Numbered from the stretch's first letter, positions 15,096 through 24,331 are shown. The stretch: DNA of 46,004 nucleotides from an uncultured Treponema sp. (GCA_905372235.1 CAJPOF010000013.1:1-46004); one strand, 5' to 3'. A program made the numbers and translations. Notes: generated by a model not told the origin, from the letters alone.

Positions 15096-17000
15096 ATGGC
15101 AGGCAATGTAAGTATCGGCTCTTTGCTAAGACATTTTGCGACAAAACAGCAGAGCGCATTTGTAAGTTTCAAGGATTTTTTGAACTATGTGAAGCACTAC
15201 GCATCTCGCCACCTTGAGGAGCAGGCTAATCTTATACAATATATTGAAATTTCCGACACAATGCTTCTTAAAGAAATCGAAGAACTTTCCACAAAGCATG
15301 AAGTTTCAATTCTGAACCAAAACACCGGAAAAGTCATAATAATCGTCCTTACATATTATTCGGTTTATTTTACGAACAGATACAAAGAAATTCAGTCGAA
15401 TCCGTCTATACCGTTTCCAGTAATCTCTGATCTACCAAAACTTGTCCCAAACAATTCCGTGGAACAAAGGGATGCGGTGGATTTCATTCCAGAAGCGCTT
15501 TCCAAACAGACTTCAGGGGAAGTGGCTCTTTTCAGCCTTCTTCTTCCAAGGGACATAACGCCGATACTTTTTCCTTCGGGAGTCCCGATAGAACACCTTC
15601 TTAACGCATCCATATCAAAAATCAGGCAGCGTCTTAAAAAAGATGAATACCACGATTATTTTTTGAAAAAAATGAGGGTCGCAAACCCGAACAAAGAAAT
15701 CGGCGCAAGAGGATTTTTCGAGCGGTTTGTCCAGCACCCTGAGATGCAAGACTTCCTTGACGTAAAAAGCGAAGCGTTCTACTACTGGAACCAGCTGTGC
15801 TATTTCATCAGGCTTGATTTTGAAAAAGTGAAGGACCGCACAGCAGAAGACACGAACATTCTTCAGGCGATAGCGGTTTCCGAAATTTGGCTTTCGCACC
15901 TGAAGGACAAGGACAGCATGGAGCAGAAAAAGCAGCAGGCTCTGAAAACTCTGCAGGAAAATCTTGCCCGTCCGCCGTATTTTTTCACGATGGAATCAAT
16001 CCTGAAATTCAAGGACGCAAAGGGCGCCCCTCTTTACGGTCAGTTCAGCGAAGACGACCTTACCGAGCATCTTCAAAAGCTCACAACGGAAACGGACGGC
16101 ACGGATCTTCCGAAACTTCTTGTGTTCAAGATAGACATGGGAACAAGATATTTTATCTACAAGACCAATGTGCTTCCGCTAATTTTACGGCTTGCGAACG
16201 AAGCCCATACATCAATCGAAAAAAATCTTGTCGACAAATGGCACAAAGCCCTTTTGAACTTCGACAAACTTCCTGAAATGAAGGACGGCAAAAAATTCGA
16301 CATTGCGCTAAAAAAGGAAGTCGAGGAAAACTCTCCCGTCCTTTACACCCTTCTGAATTCGAATTTTCTTCCGCTTGTTAATATGGAACTGAACAATTCG
16401 CCAGACGGAAACTCATTCAACATTTTCTCCGGCGTAAAACTTCATTCGTACAGCGAGCTTCTTATGCTAAGAAATTCCTCGATTCTTTCAAGGGCAAGGG
16501 GAATGCTTCCGTTTTGGTACACGATTCCAATCCTCTCTTCCATGATTGGATTTTTATTAGGAAAGAAAAAGCCTGCACGCAAAAAAGAACCCAAACCTGC
16601 GGTGACTCTGGTAAGCGAGGAAGTCCCCGTCGGACAAGAAAACCAAGGCGGTAAAAATCTTTCAAAAAAAGCCATGCTTCAGGCTCAAGCAAAAAAACTT
16701 TCGCAAGAACTGATTCCGTCCGGCTCAACCGTCGAACGGGAACTTGCCTCGTACGAAAGCCTTTGGAACAAAATGATCACAAAAGAAGCAAGAATCCAAC
16801 TCACCGACGACGTGAACTCTCTGATAAGGGACTATATGCGAAAAATCATAAAGACCATATCGTCGGGAACGTTCACGCTCGAACGAGTCCAAAGCCTTGC
16901 AAGAACTTTGGTAAAAACTCCGAACATGCAGAAAATCCGGGAAGAAGAATCCCTTTACATGTATGTTCAGCTTTACATACTAAAACTTGTAGGAAGTTGA
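15096..17000 (+). CDS. Large conserved-looking protein of unknown function
   Basis: A 634-residue protein I do not recognise. It is mostly helical and polar, with no signal peptide. A weak hydrophobic segment at about 470-490 (LPFWYTIPILSSMIGFLLG) is followed by a Lys-rich linker (KKKPARKKEPKP) and a C-terminal helical domain of about 110 residues. The segment could be a membrane anchor or hairpin. The even codon use and intact length indicate a real gene. Start: ATG only seven bases after a -10 box, no ribosome binding site, so the mRNA is probably leaderless. ssb follows 114 bp on. Confidence 0.7.
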   Translation: MAGNVSIGSLLRHFATKQQSAFVSFKDFLNYVKHYASRHLEEQANLIQYIEISDTMLLKEIEELSTKHEVSILNQNTGKVIIIVLTYYSVYFTNRYKEIQSNPSIPFPVISDLPKLVPNNSVEQRDAVDFIPEALSKQTSGEVALFSLLLPRDITPILFPSGVPIEHLLNASISKIRQRLKKDEYHDYFLKKMRVANPNKEIGARGFFERFVQHPEMQDFLDVKSEAFYYWNQLCYFIRLDFEKVKDRTAEDTNILQAIAVSEIWLSHLKDKDSMEQKKQQALKTLQENLARPPYFFTMESILKFKDAKGAPLYGQFSEDDLTEHLQKLTTETDGTDLPKLLVFKIDMGTRYFIYKTNVLPLILRLANEAHTSIEKNLVDKWHKALLNFDKLPEMKDGKKFDIALKKEVEENSPVLYTLLNSNFLPLVNMELNNSPDGNSFNIFSGVKLHSYSELLMLRNSSILSRARGMLPFWYTIPILSSMIGFLLGKKKPARKKEPKPAVTLVSEEVPVGQENQGGKNLSKKAMLQAQAKKLSQELIPSGSTVERELASYESLWNKMITKEARIQLTDDVNSLIRDYMRKIIKTISSGTFTLERVQSLARTLVKTPNMQKIREEESLYMYVQLYILKLVGS

Positions 17001-17114
17001 TTTTTTTCCTGAAACACCTCAGTTTTTTTTAAGTTTTCACTATAAATAGTCGAAGGGTTTTTTGCTCTCCATTCCGGCCGGATAAAACTATTTACTGAAA
17101 GCAATGAGGTAAAA

Positions 17115-17564
17115 ATGAATCAACTAAATTCTTTGATTATCGAAGGGAACGTAACCCGCACTCCCGAACTAAGAGAACCGTCCGCAGGCTTCAAGGTCTG
17201 CACCATACCGCTAGCCGTAAACCGCTTCTACAAAAATAAGGCGGGAGAAGGCGTAAACGAAGTTTCCTACTTCAACGTGGAAACATACGGAAAAATGGCT
17301 GAAGTCTGCATGGAAAGATGCGAGAAAGGCCGCGGTCTTAGGGTTGTAGGTCGCCTGAAACAGGACAGATGGAAGACCAAGGACGGAAAAAGTTCCAGCA
17401 AAATCTGCATAATCGCCGAACACGTGGAATTCAAGAGAAAATTCTCGAAACCTGAATCCGCCGAAGACATGGAAGCGATTGCGGACGCAAATCAGGCGGC
17501 ATTTGAACAGGAAATCATGATGGAAACAGAGGAGGAGAAAGAACTTGAAGAGACGGTATTTTAG
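17115..17564 (+). CDS. ssb: Single-stranded DNA-binding protein
   Basis: A 149-residue SSB: OB-fold of about 105 residues (NSLIIEGNVTRTPELR, YFNVETYGKMAE, LRVVGRLKQDRW), then an acidic tail. The tail ends EELEETVF-like rather than the usual DDIPF, keeping the terminal Phe that partner proteins bind. SSB coats single-stranded DNA and recruits repair and replication enzymes. Start ATG has GAGG six bases upstream. Its stop overlaps the stop of the convergent U32 gene (17561-17564). Confidence 0.92.
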   Translation: MNQLNSLIIEGNVTRTPELREPSAGFKVCTIPLAVNRFYKNKAGEGVNEVSYFNVETYGKMAEVCMERCEKGRGLRVVGRLKQDRWKTKDGKSSSKICIIAEHVEFKRKFSKPESAEDMEAIADANQAAFEQEIMMETEEEKELEETVF

Positions 17565-19897
17565 CCACCGCGTTTAGTCTCTTTTTTGGAAATCCTTTTT
17601 CCTTTGGAGCCGTAATCATTTCCTCTTGAGCCGCCGTGCGCCGAAGAGTTTTTGCAGGATTTTTGCCTTCTATCGTTTTGAAAAGGCTTCTTTCCCTGCG
17701 ATTCTTTTTTGAGAGCGGCGGCTCTTTCGTTGGACGCCTTGTATTCCTCGATTTTTTCAGGAGAATAAAATCCGTCCTTCCAGTTGAACCTTGATGAATC
17801 GGGAAGGAACTGTTTTTTGTACATGGCGGAGTTTATGACTTTCGCTTCGTTTTTGTTGATAGAAATTTTCGAAAAATCTATCAGCATACGCCTGAATCCT
17901 GCCTGCGCAAGAAAATCGCTCTTGTCAAGAAGGGAAAACGGAATATCCGGGACAACAAAAGAACCGTCCATCGAAGAGACAAGTTTGAATCTTTCTTCAG
18001 CCTTGTCGGAAAAAGAGGCAAAATCGTAAGAATCGGGAAGCCTAAACCGTATCCTGAAAAGCGAAGGGTATGCGAATATCGGAACAAGAACCTTTGCCCT
18101 GACGTTCCGCTCAAAAGTCGCCTCAAGATTGCGTCTTGAATTTTCATACGGCATTATGAACGCATCTATGTTCTGATTCTCAAGGAACGAAACCGCCCAT
18201 CGGTTGAATGTATAAAGGTACGGACCTGCCACTAGATTACAAGGCTTACCTTTTAGCATCTGTATGTGGGCGATGTTGTTCACCACAAAATTCTTGTAGC
18301 CAAGCTCAAGGAGTTTTTCCAGATTTTCCTGCAACGCCGGAACATTCCCCTCCGCACAGAACGGATCAAGCGAAATGAACGTTGCTTTCTTGCTGAACGG
18401 AATAACTGTCTTTGAGTTCAAAAGGTCGTAGGAAGTCTCGCTGTTCAGTTCTATTATAATCCGAACGGGATTGAACGCCTGCGCCTTGAAAACGTCAGAA
18501 ATCGTAGAAACCTGAACGTATAGTCCTTCAGGGAAAAAAGCCGGTCCGTTCTGTTCAACGGGCGTAAGGTCCAACGTGGGAAGAAGTTCGTCAAGCGGTT
18601 GACGCCTGAATTTCCCAAGTTCCTTTGGAAGCACGTGCGGATAATGCTTGGACATGGATTTTATCTGCAGAAGATAAACGCTATCGCCCACATCAAACGC
18701 TTTGGGAACGTCAATCCACCGTGAGCCGTCCGCATCTATCTCTACCGTCCTTACCTTATGGCTTACACGCCCCGTGTCGTTGCTTGCATGAAGCCGAATC
18801 GAATCCCCCGGATCCGGATTGTACGAACCGCCGGCAAGCTGAACCATCTTTATGTGATAATCCCTTGGGTCAGCGCCTTCGGGAACGGATTTCATTATCT
18901 CTTCGATAAGGTCATCGTCAGGCTTCCGGACTTTCGATATTTTTCCAAGATATATTCCTGTTCCGCCCGCCTGATCGGGATTTAGAATTTTTTCGCCCGC
19001 TTCTTTTACGCCTTCGTCGATGTTCTTGAAGCCGTACCAATAATCGGTCTTGGTTCTTGCAAAATCGCTTGAAAGCATACGTTTTCCTGTGGCTATCGCA
19101 CCTTTTTTGTCTTCCTTCCAGTGGTCGATTACATATCTATAGGCGGAAACTACGCTTCCGACGTATTCTGCGCTTTTCATTCTTCCCTCGATTTTAAAGG
19201 AATCCACGCCGATTTCCATCAATTCAGGGATATGCTCTATGAGCTGGAGGTCGCACGGAGAAAAATAATATCCCTGCTTCACGCCTTCAGGATATTCCGC
19301 CGTGTAAAAACGTCTGCAAGCCTGGGCGCACATTCCCCTGTTCGCAGATTTTCCGCCAAGAAAACTTGAAAACATACAAAGCCCCGATTCGCTTACGCAC
19401 AAAGCGCCATGCACGAACATTTCAAGCTGAACATTAGTTCCGTTTTTTATGCTTCTTATTTCGTCGAATCCGAGTTCCCTTGCCACGACCACCCGCTTCA
19501 GCCCTTCTTTTCCAAGAAGATTCGCCGCCGCCGCACTCGAAACGTTCATCTGTGTGGACGCATGAAGCTCAAGGTTCGGGAAAAATTCCTGGCACATTCG
19601 AATCACGCCGAAATCCTGAACGATAAGTCCGTCCGGGGAAACCTTGTCCAAATATGAAAGAAGCCTGTAAAGACGTTCGGTCTCGCGCTCCTCGCAGACG
19701 GTGTTGACGGTTACATAAATCTTTTTCCCCTGTCGATGAACAGACTGAACAGCCGCCTCGAATTGATTCCATGCAAAATTCGACGACCTCATTCTGGCGT
19801 TAAAAGTCTTTAGCCCAAGATAAACGGCATCCGCACCTTCGGCAATCGCTGCGTCCAAAGATTCGATGTTTCCGGCAGGTGCTAACAATTCACACAT
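17561..19897 (-). CDS. Peptidase U32 family protein (RlhA/TrhP-like)
   Basis: A 778-residue U32 protein. The TIM-barrel starts at LLAPAGNIESLDAAIAEGADAVYLG; the U32 signature with EMFVHGALCVSESGLC is at 159-174, and Cys167, Cys174, Cys190 and Cys194 or Cys215 are candidate Fe-S ligands. Known members RlhA and TrhP hydroxylate 23S rRNA and tRNA using prephenate-linked chemistry; the length and extra C-terminal domain are closer to RlhA, but the target is inferred. The last 60 residues are an unusual basic, Gly/Ser/Lys-rich tail (KKESQGKK.., GSRGNDYGSKGKR) likely to bind RNA. GGGAGA precedes the ATG. Overlaps ssb tail to tail. Confidence 0.85.
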   Translation of the reverse strand: MCELLAPAGNIESLDAAIAEGADAVYLGLKTFNARMRSSNFAWNQFEAAVQSVHRQGKKIYVTVNTVCEERETERLYRLLSYLDKVSPDGLIVQDFGVIRMCQEFFPNLELHASTQMNVSSAAAANLLGKEGLKRVVVARELGFDEIRSIKNGTNVQLEMFVHGALCVSESGLCMFSSFLGGKSANRGMCAQACRRFYTAEYPEGVKQGYYFSPCDLQLIEHIPELMEIGVDSFKIEGRMKSAEYVGSVVSAYRYVIDHWKEDKKGAIATGKRMLSSDFARTKTDYWYGFKNIDEGVKEAGEKILNPDQAGGTGIYLGKISKVRKPDDDLIEEIMKSVPEGADPRDYHIKMVQLAGGSYNPDPGDSIRLHASNDTGRVSHKVRTVEIDADGSRWIDVPKAFDVGDSVYLLQIKSMSKHYPHVLPKELGKFRRQPLDELLPTLDLTPVEQNGPAFFPEGLYVQVSTISDVFKAQAFNPVRIIIELNSETSYDLLNSKTVIPFSKKATFISLDPFCAEGNVPALQENLEKLLELGYKNFVVNNIAHIQMLKGKPCNLVAGPYLYTFNRWAVSFLENQNIDAFIMPYENSRRNLEATFERNVRAKVLVPIFAYPSLFRIRFRLPDSYDFASFSDKAEERFKLVSSMDGSFVVPDIPFSLLDKSDFLAQAGFRRMLIDFSKISINKNEAKVINSAMYKKQFLPDSSRFNWKDGFYSPEKIEEYKASNERAAALKKESQGKKPFQNDRRQKSCKNSSAHGGSRGNDYGSKGKRISKKETKRGG

Positions 19898-20011
19898 ATT
19901 TTGAAGTCTCCCACACTTGAAAAAATTACGGCAATAAGTAGGCGTTCCCGTTTTCCGTCGGATTGTTTTTCGGAAAGCAAGAACGAGCTGTCTTTGCCTT
20001 GCAAAACAGAA

Positions 20012-20638
20012 TCAGATGCTTTCCGAAAGGATTAAAGCACCTTCCACTATCGCCTTGTGTTCCTCGACCGCTACACGGGAAGCAAGGCTTTCAGGCGTAT
20101 CGCCTTTTACGACAGGAACTTTTTTCTGAACGATGATTTTTCCGCCGTCACATTCGGAAGTTACAAAATGCACCGTACAGCCGCTTTCCGTGTCTTCGGA
20201 CAAAAGAACAGCCTCGTGCACATGATGACCCCACATTCCTATTCCGCCGAATTTCGGAAGAAGGGACGGATGAAGATTTATTATCCTTTGCGAATACGAA
20301 GAAATTATCTTCCCCGAAAGAAGCGTAAGCCATCCTGCCTGAACGATTCCGTCGATTTTGTGTTCAACGCAAAGTGAAAGCACCCTGTCGCTTACGGCAA
20401 TGCGTTTTTTTTCACGAGACGCTTCCTTCGCTATTTTTTCGCCCAAGACAGCATACGGACTTGCAACAAAATACGGAATCCCGGCGTTTTTTGCCCTTTC
20501 CAAGGCAAACGCATCCTTTCTGTCGCTTATCACCAAAGCCACAGAATATGGGCAAGATTCATGAGATTTCTGGTAATCCATCAAAGCCTGAAGGTTTGTT
20601 CCGCCTCCGCTCACAAGCACCGCAATTCTTTTAGGCAT
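20012..20638 (-). CDS. purN: Phosphoribosylglycinamide formyltransferase
   Basis: A 208-residue GAR transformylase transferring formyl from 10-formyl-THF in purine synthesis. Visible are the GAR phosphate loop SGGGTNLQAL, the catalytic block INLHPSLLPKFGG with its Asn and His, the WGHHVHEAVL segment, and the catalytic Asp in SECDGGKI. It follows purM by three bases and is surely co-transcribed; PurM acts two steps later in the same pathway. No strong ribosome binding site, consistent with coupling to purM. Confidence 0.93.
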   Translation of the reverse strand: MPKRIAVLVSGGGTNLQALMDYQKSHESCPYSVALVISDRKDAFALERAKNAGIPYFVASPYAVLGEKIAKEASREKKRIAVSDRVLSLCVEHKIDGIVQAGWLTLLSGKIISSYSQRIINLHPSLLPKFGGIGMWGHHVHEAVLLSEDTESGCTVHFVTSECDGGKIIVQKKVPVVKGDTPESLASRVAVEEHKAIVEGALILSESI

Positions 20639-20641
20639 ATT

Positions 20642-21733
20642 CTAATCTTCAAAAATCACAAGTTCGTCTCGGTTTTCAGAACTGACCGAACCCTTTGAAA
20701 CTCGCCCAATCTCGTACGCCTTCATATCGGGTAAGCCGTCCACATGATATTTTTTTGCGTTCGAGTTGAACATTTCTATTATGGAAGATGAATCTTCGTT
20801 TTTAACGGCAAGCACAAATCCTATCCCCATGTTGAAAGTGTTGAACATCGAAGTTTTATCCGCACCGCGTTCCGCAAGGAAATCGAAGATAGGCGGCACT
20901 TCCCACGAACCTTTATGAATCACAGAAACCAACTCATCATTTCCGTTGGATTTTGCGAACATTCTTGGAATGTTTTCGTAAAATCCTCCGCCCGTGATAT
21001 GAACCATTCCATGCACGGAATCCCTGAATTTTTCAAGGACTTCCATCACCGGTTTTACATATATGCGGGTCGGAGAAAGAAGAACCTCGCCGATTGTCTT
21101 TCCGGTATCTTTTCCTTCCGCAACGAATTTTTCGTCCAAATTTGAGATAAGTTTTCTTACAAGGCTGAATCCGTTGGAATGAACTCCAGTGGAAGAAAGA
21201 CCTACAAGAACGTCCCCCTCGCGAATGTTTTCGCCTGTAACAAGATTGTCCTTTTCGCCGACGCCCACCCCAAAACCCGCAAGGTCGTATTTTCCTTCGT
21301 CGTAGAATCCGGGCATTTCGGCAGTCTCGCCGCCAAGCAACGCACAACCTGCCATCACGCAGCCGTCCGCAACACCCTTAACGATTTCAGAAGCAACTTC
21401 AGAATCAAGTTTTCCGGTCGCAAGATAATCCAAAAAAAACAAAGTCTTCACGCCGGAACAAAGAATGTCATTCACGCTCATCGCAACGCAATCGATTCCC
21501 ACCGTGTCGTATTTTTTCATGTGGAACGCAATGTCCAGTTTTGTGCCTACCCCGTCCGTTCCGCTTACCATCACAGGATTTTTAAGCCCCTTTGGAATCT
21601 CAAACATTCCGTTGAAACTTCCAAGACCGGTCAGAAGCCCCGGAATCGCAGTTCTTTTCGCATGAGCCTTGTACTTTTTAACCGCACGGTAGCCTTCCTC
21701 AACATCAACGCCAGAATCTTTGTAATTTGCCAT
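20642..21733 (-). CDS. purM: Phosphoribosylformylglycinamidine cyclo-ligase
   Basis: A 363-residue AIR synthetase: YKDSGVDVEEGYRAV at the start, the VSGTDGVGTKLDIAF nucleotide segment, the conserved GGETAEMPGFY, and GVHSNGFSLVRK and HITGGGFYENIPR later. It makes AIR from FGAM with ATP. Start at 21733 is fixed by GGAGG eight bases upstream; 18 codons of open frame before it overlap the promoter (21765-21793). First gene of a purM-purN unit. Confidence 0.94.
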   Translation of the reverse strand: MANYKDSGVDVEEGYRAVKKYKAHAKRTAIPGLLTGLGSFNGMFEIPKGLKNPVMVSGTDGVGTKLDIAFHMKKYDTVGIDCVAMSVNDILCSGVKTLFFLDYLATGKLDSEVASEIVKGVADGCVMAGCALLGGETAEMPGFYDEGKYDLAGFGVGVGEKDNLVTGENIREGDVLVGLSSTGVHSNGFSLVRKLISNLDEKFVAEGKDTGKTIGEVLLSPTRIYVKPVMEVLEKFRDSVHGMVHITGGGFYENIPRMFAKSNGNDELVSVIHKGSWEVPPIFDFLAERGADKTSMFNTFNMGIGFVLAVKNEDSSSIIEMFNSNAKKYHVDGLPDMKAYEIGRVSKGSVSSENRDELVIFED

Positions 21734-21764
21734 TCCGTGAACCTCCAAGAAAAAATATAAGCGA

Positions 21765-21793
21765 ATTATAGAGATTTTAAGTCTCATTTACAA
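21765..21793 (-). promoter_or_regulatory. Promoter of purM-purN
   Basis: Minus strand TTGTAA (21788-21793), 17 bp, TATAAT (21765-21770). Divergent from the argR promoter about 55 bp away. Confidence 0.65.
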
Positions 21794-21845
21794 CATAGCG
21801 AAAGGTTCAAAAAGATTCGGAAAAATCCAACGAGATTGTTTTTAT

Positions 21846-21875
21846 TTGACAGCCCCAAGGTTGAAAAAGTATGAA
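21846..21875 (+). promoter_or_regulatory. Promoter of argR
   Basis: TTGACA (21846-21851), 18 bp, TATGAA (21870-21875). The -10 box is the first half of an ARG box, so ArgR binding would block polymerase. Confidence 0.65.
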
Positions 21876-21908
21876 TAATTATTTATATTCATAGTATATT
21901 TATTCAGA
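21870..21908 (+). promoter_or_regulatory. Tandem ARG boxes: ArgR operator
   Basis: Against the enteric consensus TNTGAATWWWWATTCANW, box 1 (21870-21887) has one mismatch and box 2 (21891-21908) three. They are separated by exactly 3 bp, the spacing used by ArgR hexamers in E. coli. Together they span from the -10 to the start region of argR, indicating autoregulation. Confidence 0.7.
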
Positions 21909-21925
21909 ACTAAAAGAAGGTGTCT

Positions 21926-22396
21926 GTGAAAGAAAGGCTAACTCGGCTAAAAACAATCCGAAAACTCATAAAAAACTACAGAATAGAAAGCCAGGACACG
22001 CTTCTTGCCTATCTTGAAAAGGAAGGCTACGAAGTTACGCAGGCGACCCTTTCACGGGACTTGAAACTTCTTAAAGTGGGCAAAGTTTCGGACGGCTCTA
22101 CCGGCTACGTCTATTCGCTTACGGGCGAAGAGGAACGCCAGGAATCCGAACAAATATATATTCAGGATTTTTTACGCGGCTATGTAAGCATCGACTGGAG
22201 CGGAAACATCGTGGTGATAAAAACCTATCCCGGTCATGCGAACACTGTCTCCAGCGCGCTTGACAACCTGAACATGGACGAACTCCTTGGAACTGTGGCG
22301 GGCGACAACTGCCTTTTCGCCTGTCTTAGGCAGGGAGTTACCGGAAACCAATTCATGGCGGAATTGAAAAGGCGGATTCCTGAAATAGACGACTGA
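21926..22396 (+). CDS. argR: Arginine repressor ArgR/AhrC
   Basis: A 156-residue transcription factor: N-terminal winged helix with the recognition segment VTQATLSRDLKLL, and C-terminal oligomerisation/arginine-binding domain with GTVAGDNCLFACL, the counterpart of GTIAGDDT. It represses arginine biosynthesis with L-arginine as co-repressor. GTG at 21926 is preferred because AGAAGG (21915-21920) is five bases upstream; GTG at 21920 overlaps that site. The promoter carries a tandem ARG operator. No arg biosynthesis genes are nearby; a membrane protein gene follows two bases later. Confidence 0.9.
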   Translation: MKERLTRLKTIRKLIKNYRIESQDTLLAYLEKEGYEVTQATLSRDLKLLKVGKVSDGSTGYVYSLTGEEERQESEQIYIQDFLRGYVSIDWSGNIVVIKTYPGHANTVSSALDNLNMDELLGTVAGDNCLFACLRQGVTGNQFMAELKRRIPEIDD

Positions 22397-22398
22397 TT

Positions 22399-23004
22399 AT
22401 GAATAACAAAAGAAATACAAAAGCGGAACGCACTGAATTTTTAGAAATGGGCAGAAATTCCTCGTGGATTTTCCGAATCTCAGGAATAATATTTTTTGTG
22501 GCGAACATGATAACCGTGGTCGAGATGATGCAGGTAAACACCTCGACTTATATGTATATCATAAACGAAGGTCAGGTCGTCTGGAATATTTTTTTCCTGT
22601 TCACCGCAATCCTTTACACAACATCGTTTTTGCTTGCGATAATATCCAGCGGAACGGCGGCGCTGTTCGGCGGAAAAAACAATTACACCCAGTCCGTATG
22701 GAACACCCAAATCGTAGCTATAGTAACATTGGCAATGTATGCGGGACTTCAGATAATCACCGGCTACGACAAAAACAATCCCGAAGAAGCGGAAACTCTT
22801 TTCATACTTGTTACGACGCTTGTGATGGAAATATTTTTTGCCACGATAGCGTTTTTCTGCCTGAAAGAACTCCCGAACTTCAGCTGGAGGGACATACGTC
22901 CTAAAGACCCTAACTCAAAACTCTGCATAAAAGTTTATCTTGTTATGCTTGCTCTTGTGGAAATCGGCTGCTTCATCTATGCGAACAAACTGATTCGAAG
23001 CTAG
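22399..23004 (+). CDS. Polytopic membrane protein of unknown function
   Basis: A 201-residue protein with about five hydrophobic spans (around 23-40, 60-85, 104-121, 132-154 and 177-196). No family is recognised and there are no charged residues inside the spans that would suggest a transporter. It begins two bases after the argR stop, so it should share the arginine-controlled promoter; a role linked to arginine or nitrogen is possible but only from position. Convergent with rsgA, five bases apart. Confidence 0.7.
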   Translation: MNNKRNTKAERTEFLEMGRNSSWIFRISGIIFFVANMITVVEMMQVNTSTYMYIINEGQVVWNIFFLFTAILYTTSFLLAIISSGTAALFGGKNNYTQSVWNTQIVAIVTLAMYAGLQIITGYDKNNPEEAETLFILVTTLVMEIFFATIAFFCLKELPNFSWRDIRPKDPNSKLCIKVYLVMLALVEIGCFIYANKLIRS

Positions 23005-23009
23005 AAAAA

Positions 23010-23972
23010 TCAGTCGTCCCAAGTCTTGTTCTTAATCTGCTCTCTTATCCTGAACCATGAATCGTAACGTTCCTCAGCGATTACGCCGCCATGCACAGCC
23101 TCAAGGATTTTGCAACCCGCCTCGTGAGTGTGAGTGCAGCTCATTCCAAAAGAACATTGCCCCAAAAGCGGACGGAATTCCCGGAAGTAAAACGAAAGTC
23201 CGTCGGCATCTATTCCGTCAAGAATGAACCGCCTTATTCCGGGCGTATCGATTATAGATGCCATGCGACCTTTTATTCCGCCTGTAAGCGAAGTATTCAG
23301 CTCTATCCTGTTAAGGGAACCCTTGGTTGTAGTGTGATTTCCCCTGCCGTATTTTCTTGAAAGGCTACCGGTTTTCAGCACGCACGAATCGTCAAGCACG
23401 TTCACAAGGCTGGATTTTCCGACTCCACTCTGTCCCACGAATGCGCTCAAGCGACCATCCAGAATTTCAGCGAACTCGGCAATGCCTTCTCCCGTCTTTG
23501 CCGAAACCTTCATCACTTTGTACCCCAGCTCCTCCCAAATATTGAGCCGATATTCCACGTCGGAATCTCCTTTTTCCAGCAAGTCGTATTTGTTGCAGAC
23601 AACCAGCGGTGTAAGCCCAAGAACTTCAGATTGAGCCAACGCCCTGTCAACAAAGCGCGGTCTGAATGGAGGCTCTGCTGGTGTCGTAACCAGAACCATA
23701 AAATCTATGTTCGCCGCCAAAAGTTGCGGACAACGCCCCTTTACATTGAACCGGACAAATTCATTCTTCCTTGGAACAAGCGAAACAATCTGCGCCTTGC
23801 CATCGTCAATCTCGTCAATTTCAACCTGAACCACATCTCCCGGCGCCAAAGGATTGTAATACGACTTTTCCTGCTTCAGCACCTTGCCTTTTATCGAGCA
23901 TATGCGGACGTTTCCGTCATCACATTCCACATCAAAATAATTGTTGCTCCCAGAAAGAACAGTTCCACGCAT
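23010..23972 (-). CDS. rsgA: Ribosome small subunit GTPase RsgA
   Basis: A 320-residue circularly permuted GTPase: N-terminal OB-fold, then G4 NKYD (127-130), G1 GQSGVGKSS (180-188), G3 DTPG (242-245), and a zinc knuckle with Cys273, Cys279, His281 or His283 and Cys287. RsgA checks late 30S maturation. No Shine-Dalgarno sequence lies before the ATG; instead a TTGACA promoter places its -10 nine bases upstream, so the mRNA should be nearly leaderless. Confidence 0.94.
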   Translation of the reverse strand: MRGTVLSGSNNYFDVECDDGNVRICSIKGKVLKQEKSYYNPLAPGDVVQVEIDEIDDGKAQIVSLVPRKNEFVRFNVKGRCPQLLAANIDFMVLVTTPAEPPFRPRFVDRALAQSEVLGLTPLVVCNKYDLLEKGDSDVEYRLNIWEELGYKVMKVSAKTGEGIAEFAEILDGRLSAFVGQSGVGKSSLVNVLDDSCVLKTGSLSRKYGRGNHTTTKGSLNRIELNTSLTGGIKGRMASIIDTPGIRRFILDGIDADGLSFYFREFRPLLGQCSFGMSCTHTHEAGCKILEAVHGGVIAEERYDSWFRIREQIKNKTWDD

Positions 23973-23981
23973 AATGGGCTA

Positions 23982-24010
23982 ATTTTCCATCAGTAAACAA
24001 AGGTTGTCAA
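23982..24010 (-). promoter_or_regulatory. Promoter abutting rsgA start
   Basis: Minus strand TTGACA (24005-24010), 17 bp, GAAAAT (23982-23987), nine bases to the ATG. The predicted 5' UTR is only 2-3 nt. Confidence 0.5.
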
Positions 24011-24187
24011 GAACGAAAACAAAAGCACATTTTTCACGATGCTTTAAAGATTTTGAAAAAATTAAATGTCGATAAAAAGATTTTTTTGTTCGCAAATGAA
24101 TTTTCTGAATTTTTTAAAACGGTTTTTTACTCACCGCATTTTCCAAAATAAACGCATACGTTTTTTTTCGGATTCGTTTACAAAATT

Positions 24188-24207
24188 ACGCACGGAATGC
24201 CATGCGT
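24188..24207 (-). terminator. Possible terminator after tRNA-Pro
   Basis: An 8-bp stem (one G-T) ACGCATGG/CCGTGCGT on the minus strand, followed by AATTTTG; the T-run is short. The A+T-rich stretch from 24011 to 24187 shows no gene or clear signal. Confidence 0.4.
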
Positions 24208-24218
24208 GTGGGGAAAAA

Positions 24219-24291
24219 TCGGGCATGCTGGATTCGAACCAGTGACCTCAACGTCCCGAACGTCGCGCGCTACCAACTGCGCTAATGCCCG
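24219..24291 (-). tRNA. tRNA-Pro (anticodon CGG)
   Basis: A 73-nt cloverleaf: acceptor CGGGCAT/ATGCCCG, D stem GCGC/GCGC, anticodon stem CGACG/CGTTG with loop TTCGGGA (anticodon CGG), T arm CTGG-TTCGAAT-CCAG, discriminator A. The outermost T-stem pair (A-C) is mismatched. CCA not encoded. Confidence 0.92.
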
Positions 24292-24299
24292 TTTTCAAT

Positions 24300-24329
24300 A
24301 AAAAAGCCTTCCTTATGAGGTGGAAGGCT
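24300..24329 (-). terminator. Terminator between tRNA-Asp and tRNA-Pro
   Basis: Minus strand AGCCTTCC (24322-24329) pairs with GGAAGGCT (24305-24312), followed by TTTTT. It begins three bases after the tRNA-Asp discriminator, and the tRNA-Pro gene begins eight bases beyond the T-run. Confidence 0.7.
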
Positions 24330-24331
24330 AG

